DNA of 64,000 bases from JAHDBG01 sp963922315. Lineage in GTDB: Bacteria > Pseudomonadota > Gammaproteobacteria > Chromatiales > Chromatiaceae. The DNA lies in assembly GCA_963922315.1 (NCBI GenBank), contig CAWUID010000002.1, positions 16,888 through 80,887 of the forward strand. The letters are read 5' to 3'. This document shows positions 13,804 to 21,720 of the stretch, one piece after another. The notes beneath the pieces are model-generated. The model was not told the DNA's origin. It saw only the letters and a list, made by a program, of their open reading frames with translations, and did no database searches. Both the position numbers and the translations under genes were made by a program. Every line of letters starts with the position of its first letter. Positions within the stretch are counted from its first letter, which is position 1.

Positions 13804-14646
13804 ATGTCTTACCAGGTACAGGGGGCTGGGCTGGGACTAAAGCAAGAGCTGATTGCACCACTGCTGTCACAACAGCCGTCACAGATCAGATTTGTTGAAG
13901 TTGCACCAGAAAACTGGATCCACGTAGGGGGTGCCAGAGGTAAATCACTGGATGCAGTGACTGAACGCTACCCTTTGGTATGTCACGGTCTGTCTCTGAA
14001 CATTGGTGGTCCGGCACCACTCGATTGGGATTTACTACGCGATATCAAGCGATTCCTGCAAGAGCGAAAGGTGCTGGTGTACACCGAGCACCTTTCTTAT
14101 TGTGGTGACAGCGGCCAACTCTACGATCTGATGCCGATTCCGTTTACCGAAGATGCCGTGCATTACGTGGCTGATCGTATCCGGCAGGTACAAGATTATC
14201 TCGGTCGGCAGATTGGCATGGAAAATGTCTCAACTTATGCACAGTTGCCAGGAGAACTAAGTGAGATCGAGTTCCTGAATGCGGTCTTAACCGAGGCTGA
14301 CTGCGGCTACCATCTGGATATTAACAACATTTTCGTAAATGCATCTAACCACAGGTTTGATGCACTGGATTATTTACATCAGATACCTGCCGACCGTCTG
14401 TTATATGCCCATATTGCCGGGCATAACCAGCAGACAGACGGGCTGCGAATTGACACACATGGTGAGGATATACTGCCCGATGTCTGGGATTTACTCGAAG
14501 ATGCTTATACCGAGTACGGCGTCTTTCCGACCTTACTGGAACGAGACTTTAACATCCCACCGTTAGAAACTCTGATGGACGAAGTCCGGCAGATTTGTCG
14601 GCTGCAACGACACCATGCCACCACAGGCAATGCCCGTGCCGCCTGA
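13804..14646 (+). CDS. hvfB: HvfB/BufB, multinuclear non-haem iron-dependent oxidase (DUF692)
   Basis: A 280-residue TIM-barrel-like protein of the MNIO family (formerly DUF692), which uses a multi-iron centre and O2 to rewrite Cys residues of a precursor peptide. Likely metal-ligand and core segments are visible: FVEVAPENWI near residue 30, CHGLSLNIGG, YTEHLSYCGD, GMENVSTYA, YHLDINNIFVNA, LLYAHIAGH and DTHGEDILPDVWDLL. Substrate should be HvfA, encoded 70 nt upstream, with HvfC as recognition partner. Its 3' end overlaps hvfC by 32 nt. The assignment combines the family motifs with the operon. Confidence 0.94.
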   Translation: MSYQVQGAGLGLKQELIAPLLSQQPSQIRFVEVAPENWIHVGGARGKSLDAVTERYPLVCHGLSLNIGGPAPLDWDLLRDIKRFLQERKVLVYTEHLSYCGDSGQLYDLMPIPFTEDAVHYVADRIRQVQDYLGRQIGMENVSTYAQLPGELSEIEFLNAVLTEADCGYHLDINNIFVNASNHRFDALDYLHQIPADRLLYAHIAGHNQQTDGLRIDTHGEDILPDVWDLLEDAYTEYGVFPTLLERDFNIPPLETLMDEVRQICRLQRHHATTGNARAA

Positions 14647-15406
14647 TCTGCCTACTTTTCAGCAACATCAACTGGCATTTACCGCACGGGTGCGTGATCC
14701 ATCACAGACACCCTGCCCGGCTGATGTGCCAGAACGACGGATGCGGGTCTATGCCGAACTGTTATACAACGGCATGGAAAGCCACCTGGCAACCAACTTT
14801 CCGGTCTTGCGCCACATTACACCTGACCCGCACTGGCACCAGCTGGTGCGGGATTTTTTTCAGCAGCACACCTGCCGTACTGGCTTGTTCACGCGCATTG
14901 GCCTGGAGTTTCTGGCCTATCTGGAACATGAACGGGACGCACAAGCAGACGACAGACCTTTTATGCTGGAACTGGCGCATTACGAATATGCAGAACTGGC
15001 CGTAGCGATCAGTGACGAACAGGTCACATCACACTACGACCCGAACAGCGACCTGCTCGCAGGTTGTCCGGTCGTCGCACCAACTGCCTGGAACTTAACC
15101 TATTGTTACCCGGTGCATCGCATCAGCCTGGATTATCTGCCAGACGAGCCTCCGGCACAGCCGACCCATCTGGTGGTGTATCGGGACCGCCTGGATCAGG
15201 TTCATTTCCTGGAGATTAACGCCGTTACCCAACACCTGTTAACCACACTGAAGGCTGAACCACAACTCACAGGTCAGGTCTTGCTGGAAAATATGGCTGC
15301 GCTGTTACAACCACAGGATCCAGAGCCAATACGACAGGCAGGTGCCGCGTTACTGACTGACTTACACGAACGTAACATTCTGCTGGGCGCACGATTATCC
15401 AACTAA
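14615..15406 (+). CDS. hvfC: HvfC/BufC, precursor-recognition partner of the MNIO enzyme (DUF2063)
   Basis: A 263-residue protein with the DUF2063 layout: a helical N-terminal domain starting near FQQHQLAFTARVRDP and PERRMRVYAELLYNGMESHL, then a C-terminal domain including CYPVHRISLDYLP and HLVVYRDRLDQVHFLEIN. In characterised systems this partner binds the precursor peptide and delivers it to the MNIO oxidase. The start at 14615 gives a 32-nt overlap with hvfB; an in-frame ATG at 14630 gives 17 nt and fits the family N-terminus slightly better. Either way translation is probably coupled. Confidence 0.9.
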   Translation: MPPQAMPVPPDLPTFQQHQLAFTARVRDPSQTPCPADVPERRMRVYAELLYNGMESHLATNFPVLRHITPDPHWHQLVRDFFQQHTCRTGLFTRIGLEFLAYLEHERDAQADDRPFMLELAHYEYAELAVAISDEQVTSHYDPNSDLLAGCPVVAPTAWNLTYCYPVHRISLDYLPDEPPAQPTHLVVYRDRLDQVHFLEINAVTQHLLTTLKAEPQLTGQVLLENMAALLQPQDPEPIRQAGAALLTDLHERNILLGARLSN

Positions 15407-15428
15407 CACCTATCATTAAGAAGAAAAC

Positions 15429-15998
15429 ATGCTTGAACTACTGAACCGACTCCAGAACATGCTGGATGTAACCCGCAACCTGGACTTTATTGCACCACTA
15501 GCCATCCGTTTGTATCTGGTACCGGTATTCTGGATGGCCGGAACAAACAAACTGGCCAGTATGGACAGCACAATTGCCTGGTTCGGCAACCCGGATTGGG
15601 GACTAGGGCTGCCATTTCCGGCACTGATGGCCTGGGCAGCTACATTGGCAGAAGCCGGTGGTGCCATTCTGCTATTGCTCGGTCTGGCGACCCGCTGGAT
15701 TTCAATACCACTGTTCATTACCATGGTAGTTGCTGCGGTCACAGTACACTGGCAACACGGCTGGGCTGCCATAGCGGAAACATCAGCTTCTGCAGAACGT
15801 TTGGAACGTGCGACTGCCATTTTGCAAGAGCATGGCAACTATGCCTGGCTGACCGAAACCGGCAACTTCGTGGTATTAAATAACGGCATTGAATTTGCCG
15901 TGACCTACGGCATCATGGTGCTCGCATTATTTTTCATCGGCGGCGGACGTTATGTCAGCGCTGACTACTGGCTGGCCCGCCGCTTCCGCACTGGCTGA
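15429..15998 (+). CDS. hvfD: DoxX-family membrane protein of the hvf operon
   Basis: A 189-residue inner-membrane protein with about four transmembrane helices. The first follows the amphipathic N-terminus (LDFIAPLAIRLYLVPVFWMAG), then PFPALMAWAATLAEAGGAILLLLG, WISIPLFITMVVAAVTVHW and a C-terminal YGIMVLALFFIGGGRYVSADY, where the last residues resemble DoxX ends. It lies 22 nt after hvfC with a good AAGAAG ribosome-binding site. DoxX proteins regularly accompany hvf/buf operons; their exact role there (redox or membrane export) is not settled. The Glu-containing helix (TLAEAGG) is conserved in DoxX. Confidence 0.88.
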   Translation: MLELLNRLQNMLDVTRNLDFIAPLAIRLYLVPVFWMAGTNKLASMDSTIAWFGNPDWGLGLPFPALMAWAATLAEAGGAILLLLGLATRWISIPLFITMVVAAVTVHWQHGWAAIAETSASAERLERATAILQEHGNYAWLTETGNFVVLNNGIEFAVTYGIMVLALFFIGGGRYVSADYWLARRFRTG

Positions 15999-16015
15999 TC
16001 ACCTGCCGGAACATC

Positions 16016-16336
16016 ATGCTGTCGGTTCAGATCAGCACCCGGGATGCGCTGTATGCCGCCTATCTGGCCTTTGTGTCGGATGGCGGCATTTTTATTCCCG
16101 GCACCGGGGACTACCGGTTAGGTACAATAATTTCATTACAGCTGCGATTGCCGGATACAGCCACATGGTTAAGTACATCCGCACAAGTCATCTGGATTAC
16201 ACCACCCACAGCCTCTGATCAGATTGCCGGTATTGGCGTACAATTCACCGGTCAGACTGCTGCCCGGATCAAACAACAGATTGAGCAGTGCCTGGCAGAC
16301 CAGCTCCATTCAGATCAGCCCACCCACACCCTGTAA
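16016..16336 (+). CDS. PilZ-domain protein
   Basis: A 106-residue single-domain protein similar to type IV pilus assembly PilZ. The segments LYAAYLAFVSDGGIFIPG, LGTIISLQLRLPD, VIWITPPTASDQIAGIGVQF lie in the positions of PilZ beta strands. The canonical c-di-GMP residues (RxxxR, D/NxSxxG) are absent, as in the Pseudomonas/Xanthomonas PilZ subgroup that binds PilB/FimX partners rather than c-di-GMP. It is followed by tatD, the usual neighbour (holB-pilZ-tatD); holB is missing here. Its C-terminal region runs to within 16 nt of the tatD start. Confidence 0.85.
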   Translation: MLSVQISTRDALYAAYLAFVSDGGIFIPGTGDYRLGTIISLQLRLPDTATWLSTSAQVIWITPPTASDQIAGIGVQFTGQTAARIKQQIEQCLADQLHSDQPTHTL

Positions 16337-16352
16337 AACACTTCTCGCCAGC

Positions 16353-17135
16353 ATGCTGATAGACTCACATTGTCATCTGGATCGTATTGATCTGACCCCG
16401 TATGAGGATAACTTCTCTGCCTTTGTCGCACAAACCCTGGCATCCGGTGTTGAGCATATGTTATGCGTCTGCATCAACCTGGAAGCTTACCCCGCGATGC
16501 GGGAACTGGTCGCTGATTATCCGCAAATTTCACTCTCGGTCGGCGTACACCCCTGCGAACAGGATGGGCAGGAGCCAACCGAGACCTTGCTGACAGAACT
16601 GGCACAAGATCCGAAAAATGTGGCCATCGGTGAAACCGGGCTGGATTATTTCCATACGAAAGAGCATAAAGCACAGCAACAGGAACGATTCCGTTGCCAC
16701 ATTCGGGCAGCGCGGGTAGCACGAAAACCGCTGATTGTGCATACCCGCCAGGCACCGGCCGATACCATCCGATTGTTGCGAGAAGAAAACGCAGCAGAAG
16801 TGGGTGGTGTGCTGCACTGTTTCAGTGAAAGCTGGGAAATCGCATGCCAGGCGATAGAACTGGGTTTTTATATCTCATTTTCTGGCGTCGTCACCTTCAA
16901 AAATGCGCAACGATTGCGTGATGTGGCTGCAAAGGTGCCACTGGACCGATTATTGATCGAAACCGATTCACCTTATCTGGCACCCGTACCCTGGCGTGGC
17001 AAACCCAATGAGCCGCGTTATGTGATCAAAGTCGCCGAAACCCTGGCAGATGTCCGTCAGATGCCACTGGACGATGTGATACAGATCACTGGCACGAATT
17101 ACCAAAAATTGTTTGGCCCGATAGCACAACATTGA
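16353..17135 (+). CDS. TatD-family metal-dependent hydrolase
   Basis: A 260-residue TIM-barrel hydrolase of the YcfH/TatD group, linked to 3'-5' DNase or D-aminoacyl-tRNA quality-control activity. The N-terminal HxH pair is in DSHCHLD (residues 4-10), the Glu ligand in IGETGLDYF, His in PLIVHTRQAPADT and GVLHCFSES, and the late Asp in LLIETDSPYLAPVPWRGKPN. The start was set at ATG 16353 because a longer upstream frame overlaps pilZ and has no family similarity. Length agrees with the family (about 260). Confidence 0.93.
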   Translation: MLIDSHCHLDRIDLTPYEDNFSAFVAQTLASGVEHMLCVCINLEAYPAMRELVADYPQISLSVGVHPCEQDGQEPTETLLTELAQDPKNVAIGETGLDYFHTKEHKAQQQERFRCHIRAARVARKPLIVHTRQAPADTIRLLREENAAEVGGVLHCFSESWEIACQAIELGFYISFSGVVTFKNAQRLRDVAAKVPLDRLLIETDSPYLAPVPWRGKPNEPRYVIKVAETLADVRQMPLDDVIQITGTNYQKLFGPIAQH

Positions 17136-17162
17136 GCAGCAACTTTTTCAGAGGCATAACAT

Positions 17163-17426
17163 ATGACTGTCATGCAAAAAACACTGACTGAACCGTCGCG
17201 TGACTGGGTGAAAACACAGATTACTACGCCACCTGGCACCAAACAAAAGATAACAACAGAAGCTCCTGTGAACAACCATCCAACCCGGTGCTGGGAAGGA
17301 TCGACTGAAATCCGGACAATTCGTGCAAAACTTATCGAAGGTGAAAACAGTGGCTTCATTCGCCAGTCTCCCGAAGAGATACTGGCTGAGTTCAAGGCAG
17401 AGCTGAAACAATATGGCCGCTTATGA
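17163..17426 (+). CDS. Degenerate-looking ParD-type antitoxin
   Basis: An 87-residue protein upstream of and overlapping a ParE-type toxin by 14 nt. The N-terminal LTEPSRDWVKTQITT resembles the first strand and helix of ParD ribbon-helix-helix antitoxins. The C-terminal IRAKLIEGENSGFI matches the ParD toxin-binding tail (usual form LRAALIEGExSG). The middle, where ParD has SGRYxSASEVVRxALR, does not match (TPPGTKQKITTEAPVNNHPT), so the DNA-binding helices may be lost or shifted. It could still neutralise the toxin through its C-terminus. That is inference. Confidence 0.65.
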   Translation: MTVMQKTLTEPSRDWVKTQITTPPGTKQKITTEAPVNNHPTRCWEGSTEIRTIRAKLIEGENSGFIRQSPEEILAEFKAELKQYGRL

Positions 17427-17700
17427 ATTAAGCTATCAAGCGAAAATGGATTTGCGCAATATCTACCAATATGGTGTATTTCAATACGGAGAAAAACAGG
17501 CGGATCAGTATTATATGAGCCTATTCAACTGTTTCGATAAAATTACTGAAAATCCTTACTTATATGTTGCTGTTGACCACATCCGCCATGGTTATCGAAG
17601 AAGTGTTTTTGGTGTGCATTCAATCTATTACCGCATTGTAAATACTAACGTAGAAATTATACGAATTTTAGGCAGACAAGATACAACCCAAGCACTGTAG
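17413..17700 (+). CDS. ParE/RelE-family toxin
   Basis: A 95-residue toxin of the ParE group. It begins YELSYQAKMDLRNIYQYGVFQYGEKQADQYY, the two N-terminal helices of the family, and ends RRSVFGVHSIYYRIVNTNVEIIRILGRQD, the beta strands with the conserved Arg and the IRILGR(Q)D motif. The family poisons gyrase in some members and cleaves mRNA in RelE members; ParE-like sequence favours gyrase. The gene overlaps its antitoxin. The toxin frame appears intact whereas the antitoxin middle is unusual. Confidence 0.87.
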   Translation: MAAYELSYQAKMDLRNIYQYGVFQYGEKQADQYYMSLFNCFDKITENPYLYVAVDHIRHGYRRSVFGVHSIYYRIVNTNVEIIRILGRQDTTQAL

Positions 17701-17740
17701 CTTAATTTTTATTGATTTATGAGATACCAGGAAATAAACC

Positions 17741-18562
17741 ATGTCTGATATACAAAAAGTGATTCTTGACGCCTTTGAACGGCGCGCCGAACTCAATCCG
17801 AAACAAGTTGATCCGAATGTAAGAGCCGCTGTCACGACTGCGTTACAACAACTGGATGAAGGCATCATCCGGGTCGCGGAAAAACGTGACGGATGCTGGC
17901 AAGTCAACGAATGGGTCAAAAAGGCCGTCCTGCTCTCGTTTTGTATTCAGGACAATGCCCCGATTGATGGCGCAGAAACCCGTTATTTCGATAAGGTTGC
18001 GAGCAAATATGCACACTATCAGCCAGAGCAGTTCGCTCAGGCCGGTGTGCGCGTCGTACCCCCCGCCGCCGCACGCCATGGTGCCTATATTGCGCCCGGC
18101 ACCGTACTGATGCCATCTTATGTGAATATCGGCGCGTATGTGGATACTGGCACCATGGTGGATACCTGGGCCACCGTCGGCTCCTGCGCACAGATCGGCA
18201 AAAATGTCCACCTGTCCGGCGGCGTGGGGATCGGCGGCGTACTGGAACCGTTACAGGCTGCACCCACCATTATCGAAGATAACTGCTTTATCGGCGCTCG
18301 TTCCGAAATCGTGGAAGGCGTGATCGTGGAAGAAGGTGCTGTCATCTCCATGGGCGTATATATCGGCCAGTCCACCCGCATCTATGATCGTGCCAGAGAT
18401 GAAGTCACGTATGGCCGGGTACCGGCGGGCTCAGTCGTCGTATCAGGCAATTTGCCTGCAGAAAATGGGAAATACAGCCTGTATTGCGCCGTGATAGTGA
18501 AACAGGTCGATGCGAAAACCCGTGCCAAAGTCGGCATCAACGCCTTATTACGGGAAGTATGA
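17741..18562 (+). CDS. dapD: Tetrahydrodipicolinate N-succinyltransferase
   Basis: A 273-residue hexapeptide-repeat (left-handed beta helix) acyltransferase that succinylates tetrahydrodipicolinate in lysine and meso-diaminopimelate synthesis. The N-terminal helical domain contains VNEWVKKAVLLSFCIQDN. The repeat region includes AARHGAYIAPGTVLMPSYVN and MVDTWATVGSCAQIGKNVHL, then GVGIGGVLEPLQAAPTIIED. The C-terminal SLYCAVIVKQVDAKTRAKV is typical. Length equals the E. coli enzyme (274). It is followed without a gap by an ArsC-like gene and dapE, a conserved order. Confidence 0.98.
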   Translation: MSDIQKVILDAFERRAELNPKQVDPNVRAAVTTALQQLDEGIIRVAEKRDGCWQVNEWVKKAVLLSFCIQDNAPIDGAETRYFDKVASKYAHYQPEQFAQAGVRVVPPAAARHGAYIAPGTVLMPSYVNIGAYVDTGTMVDTWATVGSCAQIGKNVHLSGGVGIGGVLEPLQAAPTIIEDNCFIGARSEIVEGVIVEEGAVISMGVYIGQSTRIYDRARDEVTYGRVPAGSVVVSGNLPAENGKYSLYCAVIVKQVDAKTRAKVGINALLREV

Positions 18563-18913
18563 ATGACAACTCTGCATGGCATACCAAACTGCGACACGAT
18601 GAAAAAGGCACGTGCCTGGCTGACAGAACAGGAGATTGCGTACCAGTTCCACAGCTACAAAACAGCAGGCATCGACGAAACGATGTTACGTGACTGGGTT
18701 GGACAGGTGGGGTGGGAAGTGTTGCTGAACCGGCGAGGCATGATGTGGCGCAAAGTACCGGCTGAGGTGAAAGAAACGATTAACGAAGATAGCGCCATCC
18801 GGTTGATGGCAGAAACCCCGAGCATCATCAAACGACCAGTACTACAGCATCAGAATGAACTACTGGTAGGATTTGACCCGATACAATATGCCCGGCTATT
18901 TGCTTGTGACTGA
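18563..18913 (+). CDS. yffB: YffB/ArsC-like protein (Spx family)
   Basis: A 116-residue thioredoxin-fold protein of the arsenate-reductase-like family. It starts LHGIPNCDTMKKARAWL, where the single Cys (residue 10) is in the position of the ArsC nucleophile, and carries LLNRRGMMWRKV and IKRPVL, the usual ArsC/YffB blocks. The function of YffB is not established; genuine arsenate reduction is unlikely from context. It sits exactly between dapD and dapE, as in many gammaproteobacteria, and its stop overlaps the dapE start region. Confidence 0.9.
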   Translation: MTTLHGIPNCDTMKKARAWLTEQEIAYQFHSYKTAGIDETMLRDWVGQVGWEVLLNRRGMMWRKVPAEVKETINEDSAIRLMAETPSIIKRPVLQHQNELLVGFDPIQYARLFACD

Positions 18914-20039
18914 AACAGACACACTACAACTGGCCTGTGACCTGATGGCACGCGAATCAGTGACGCCAGAAGACGCCGGATGCCAGACCCTGATACAACA
19001 ACGGCTGACAGCTTGCGGTTTTCAGACCGAACCCCTGCCCTGTGGCAGCGTGCAGAACCTGTGGGCACGACGTGGACAGGCAGCGCCTGTGTTCTGCTTT
19101 GCCGGACACACAGACGTGGTGCCACCCGGCACTGGCTGGCAGACACCGCCGTTCCAACCCACCGTGCGGGATGGCATGTTATATGGGCGCGGTGCAGCCG
19201 ATATGAAAGGCTCACTGGCCGCGATGATCACGGCAACCGAACGGTTTGTGCACAAACATCCGGATCATCATGGTTCCATCGCCTATCTGCTGACCAGTGA
19301 CGAAGAAGGTCCGGCAATACAGGGTACCGCCGAAGTCATCAGAATACTGCAAACACGTAACGAACAGATTGACTGGTGCCTTGTGGGCGAACCTTCTTCC
19401 AGCGAACAACTGGGCGACGTGGTCAAACCCGGGCGACGTGGTTCACTCAGTGGCAAGTTACAGATACAAGGTGTGCAAGGCCATGTGGCCTACCCACAAC
19501 TGGCACAAAATCCGATCCACCAGGCAGCACCAGCCCTGGCTGAACTGGCAGCGACCGAATGGGATCAGGGCACAGCACACTTCCCACCCACCAGTTGCCA
19601 GATCACCTCTGTTCAGGCGGGCACCGGAGCATCTAATGTGATCCCGGGAGAACTGACAGTGCAATTTAACCTGCGTTATTCTACAGCGATTACCCCACAT
19701 CAGATCAGACAACGAGTCACAGACCTGCTGCAACGGCATAGTCTGCAATATGAACTGGCCTGGACCTTGTCCGGCGAACCGTTTCTGACTGAGTCCGGTG
19801 CTTTGCTACAAGCCACTCAGGCAGCCATCCTGACTGAAACCGGGCGTACACCTGTTTTATCCACTGCCGGCGGCACCTCAGATGGTCGCTTTATTGCACC
19901 CACCGGGGCACAAGTGCTGGAACTTGGCCCCCGCAACGCAACGATTCACCAGGTTAATGAGTGCGTGAGTATCACCGACCTGGCCCAGCTATCGGCGATC
20001 TATGAGCGCATTCTGGAAAACCTGCTGACCTCTGCATGA
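18888..20039 (+). CDS. dapE: Succinyl-diaminopimelate desuccinylase
   Basis: A ~380-residue M20-family zinc hydrolase that removes succinate from N-succinyl-LL-diaminopimelate. Motifs in order: ARESVTPEDAGCQTLIQQRL; FAGHTDVVPPGTGW with the first zinc His and catalytic Asp; YGRGAADMKGSLAAMI with the bridging Asp; TSDEEGPA with the catalytic Glu; and the late LGPRNATIHQVNE with the last His. ATG 18888 is used; GTG 18906 gives an N-terminus closer to E. coli DapE and overlaps the upstream stop tightly. Together with DapD it indicates the succinylase branch of lysine synthesis. The stop overlaps a short frame at 20036. Confidence 0.96.
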   Translation: MPGYLLVTETDTLQLACDLMARESVTPEDAGCQTLIQQRLTACGFQTEPLPCGSVQNLWARRGQAAPVFCFAGHTDVVPPGTGWQTPPFQPTVRDGMLYGRGAADMKGSLAAMITATERFVHKHPDHHGSIAYLLTSDEEGPAIQGTAEVIRILQTRNEQIDWCLVGEPSSSEQLGDVVKPGRRGSLSGKLQIQGVQGHVAYPQLAQNPIHQAAPALAELAATEWDQGTAHFPPTSCQITSVQAGTGASNVIPGELTVQFNLRYSTAITPHQIRQRVTDLLQRHSLQYELAWTLSGEPFLTESGALLQATQAAILTETGRTPVLSTAGGTSDGRFIAPTGAQVLELGPRNATIHQVNECVSITDLAQLSAIYERILENLLTSA

Positions 20040-20212
20040 ATTTGATAAAACCGTACTCATTTTTAACCTGTAACGACACCCAACATTGGCTGCAATACAG
20101 CCATATTGAACTGACAGACGCACCTGCCGATTCACACTTTAGTTACACTTTGTATGTATGGAAGTTGCTATCTCTATACCTGATCCTTTGTTTGAAGTCG
20201 CAGAAAAGTTAG
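20036..20212 (+). pseudogene. Possible truncated gene coupled to dapE
   Basis: A short open frame starts ATG 20036 with an ATGA overlap on the dapE stop, an arrangement typical of a real operon gene. The first ~42 codons (MNLIKPYSFLTCNDTQHW, then a segment ending SHFSYTLYVW) read like protein, then the frame runs into the antitoxin-like gene at 20158 and stops at 20212. This may be the 5' piece of a gene cut by arrival of the mazEF module. I do not recognise the family; it could be chance. Confidence 0.3.
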
Positions 20213-20427
20213 CAGAGGCACGTTCAGTTCCTCGCAGCACACTTTATTCAGAAGCGCTGTGTACGCATAGCACCGATGAAATTACAGCCAGATTAAATCA
20301 GGTTTATGACCACAATGAATCCGGCATAGAGCCTGAGTTGATGTCAGCTCAGTTTGAGGTGCTTAATCATGAAGCGTGGCGAAATCTGGTTGTGATCGCT
20401 CTTATGTCTCTGAAACCCAAAGCATGA
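20158..20427 (+). CDS. MazE-type ribbon-helix-helix antitoxin, probably orphan
   Basis: An 89-residue protein resembling MazE-like antitoxins: VAISIPDPLFEVAEKLAEARSV, then SRSTLYSEAL-like helix (VPRSTLYSEAL), then DEITARLNQVYDHNES and the tail MSAQFEVLNHEAW. Normal antitoxins of this type end near this HExW and overlap their mazF. Here the frame reads through into NLVVIALMSLKPKA. A few residues seem deleted after SEAL (usual RAYLxxH stretch). The overlapping toxin gene is only an 8-codon remnant (20369-20395), so the antitoxin has no local target. The stop overlaps the pyrK start. Confidence 0.7.
   Translation: MEVAISIPDPLFEVAEKLAEARSVPRSTLYSEALCTHSTDEITARLNQVYDHNESGIEPELMSAQFEVLNHEAWRNLVVIALMSLKPKA
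20369..20395 (+). pseudogene. mazF toxin remnant (first eight codons)
   Basis: In the +1-shifted frame relative to the antitoxin, ATG 20369 begins MKRGEIWL, exactly the usual N-terminus of MazF-type mRNA interferases, and is then stopped by TGA at 20393-20395. The position, overlapping the antitoxin's HExW codons, is where mazF normally starts. Everything after the first strand is missing before pyrK begins at 20424, so the toxin has been deleted. Confidence 0.65.
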
Positions 20428-21323
20428 TGTCTCATCATCCGACTCAACGCGACACACTCGTTGTCGAACAGGCACATATTCTGGCCCATGATGCGTTCGA
20501 TGGTGCACAGTATGTGTTGCGAGTGCATGCCCCGCAACACGCAGCCCTGGCGCAGCCCGGGCAATTTGTGCATTTGCAGGTTGCACCCAGATTGCCTCTG
20601 CGGCGTCCGCTTTCCATCATGCGGGCATCAGCCCGGGCCGGCTGGATGGAATTTCTGTACAAAGCAGTCGGAGAAGGTACGCGCCTGCTCGCCGAACGCC
20701 AGGTCGGCGAAACACTGGATATGCTGGGCCCTGTAGGTAAGCCTTTCCAGGTCGATCAACCGCGACCAGTATTGATTGGTGGCGGTGTTGGTATGCCACC
20801 GATGATCTTTCTGGCCGAATCATTGCGCCGCAGCCCGCAACAACCCCTTGTGATATTGGGGTCAGAAGTGCCTTTTCCGTTTCAGGCCCGCCCATCACAA
20901 ATCATGATACCTGGCCTGCCGCCGGAAGTGATCGGTGCGATGCCGCTGCTGGAAGACTGGGGTATCGCCTCGCGACTTGCCAGCTTGCAGGCTTATCCTG
21001 GTTGTTTTCAAGGCTATGTCACCCAGCTAGTTCAATGCTGGCTGGATACATTAACGCCGGAACAGCAGCAGGAAGTCGGCTTGTATGCCTGTGGGCCTGA
21101 GCCGATGTTGCAGGCAGTGGTAAAGCTGGCAGCAGATTATCAACTGCCGGTACAAGTCTCACTGGAAGAGTATATGGCGTGCGCCACCGGCGGCTGTGCC
21201 GGATGCGCTGTACCCGTGCATAGCCATGCAGGCATAACGATGCAGCGAGTGTGTGTCGATGGCCCCGTATTTGATGGGTATTCAATCTATCCCGAACTAT
21301 CTCAGGAATCACCTCGCGTATAA
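20424..21323 (+). CDS. Dihydroorotate dehydrogenase electron-transfer subunit-like protein (PyrK type)
   Basis: A ~299-residue flavin reductase-like protein. An N-terminal FAD-binding barrel has PGQFVHLQV and RRPLSIMRA, the latter being the RxxS flavin motif. A nucleotide-binding domain follows (VLIGGGVGMPPMIFLAESL, YACGPEPMLQAV). The C-terminal [2Fe-2S] site is EEYMACATGGCAGCAVPV with a final Cys in RVCVDGPVF. This is the PyrK arrangement, passing electrons between NAD and dihydroorotate dehydrogenase. No pyrD is adjacent, so the partner is unknown and another reductase role is possible. The start overlaps the preceding stop (ATGA). Confidence 0.85.
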   Translation: MMSHHPTQRDTLVVEQAHILAHDAFDGAQYVLRVHAPQHAALAQPGQFVHLQVAPRLPLRRPLSIMRASARAGWMEFLYKAVGEGTRLLAERQVGETLDMLGPVGKPFQVDQPRPVLIGGGVGMPPMIFLAESLRRSPQQPLVILGSEVPFPFQARPSQIMIPGLPPEVIGAMPLLEDWGIASRLASLQAYPGCFQGYVTQLVQCWLDTLTPEQQQEVGLYACGPEPMLQAVVKLAADYQLPVQVSLEEYMACATGGCAGCAVPVHSHAGITMQRVCVDGPVFDGYSIYPELSQESPRV

Positions 21324-21393
21324 TGCTCAACGCAAACATGCTGTTGGCTGACGTCGCAGCACTTCCGATTTATATTCATAGAGAGATTTTATT

Positions 21394-21720
21394 GTGAGCG
21401 ATGCAATTGTGCAGGTTACAGACGCAACCTTTCAAAACGAAGTTCTGGAATCTGAGCTGCCAGTATTGGTCGATTACTGGGCAGAATGGTGTGGTCCTTG
21501 CAAAATGATTGCACCGATTCTGGATGCCCTGGCGGATGAATATGCAGGCAAACTGAAAATCGGCAAAATCAACATTGATGACAACCCCGACACCCCTGCC
21601 CACTTTGGTGTACGCGGCATACCAACCCTGATGCTATTTAAAGATGGCGACATGGTCGCTACCAAGGTCGGTGCCCTGAGCAAATCCCAACTAGCCGCAT
21701 TTCTCGACAGCCATTTGTGA
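21394..21720 (+). CDS. trxA: Thioredoxin 1
   Basis: A 108-residue cytosolic disulfide reductase with active site WCGPC (residues 32-36) inside VDYWAEWCGPCKMIAPIL, and the cis-Pro loop VRGIPTLMLFKDG. It is full length with no signal peptide. GTG start at 21394. It is reduced by thioredoxin reductase and in turn reduces ribonucleotide reductase, PAPS reductase and other targets. The stop overlaps the GTG start of prlC (21717), suggesting coupling, an uncommon neighbour pair. Confidence 0.97.
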   Translation: MSDAIVQVTDATFQNEVLESELPVLVDYWAEWCGPCKMIAPILDALADEYAGKLKIGKINIDDNPDTPAHFGVRGIPTLMLFKDGDMVATKVGALSKSQLAAFLDSHL

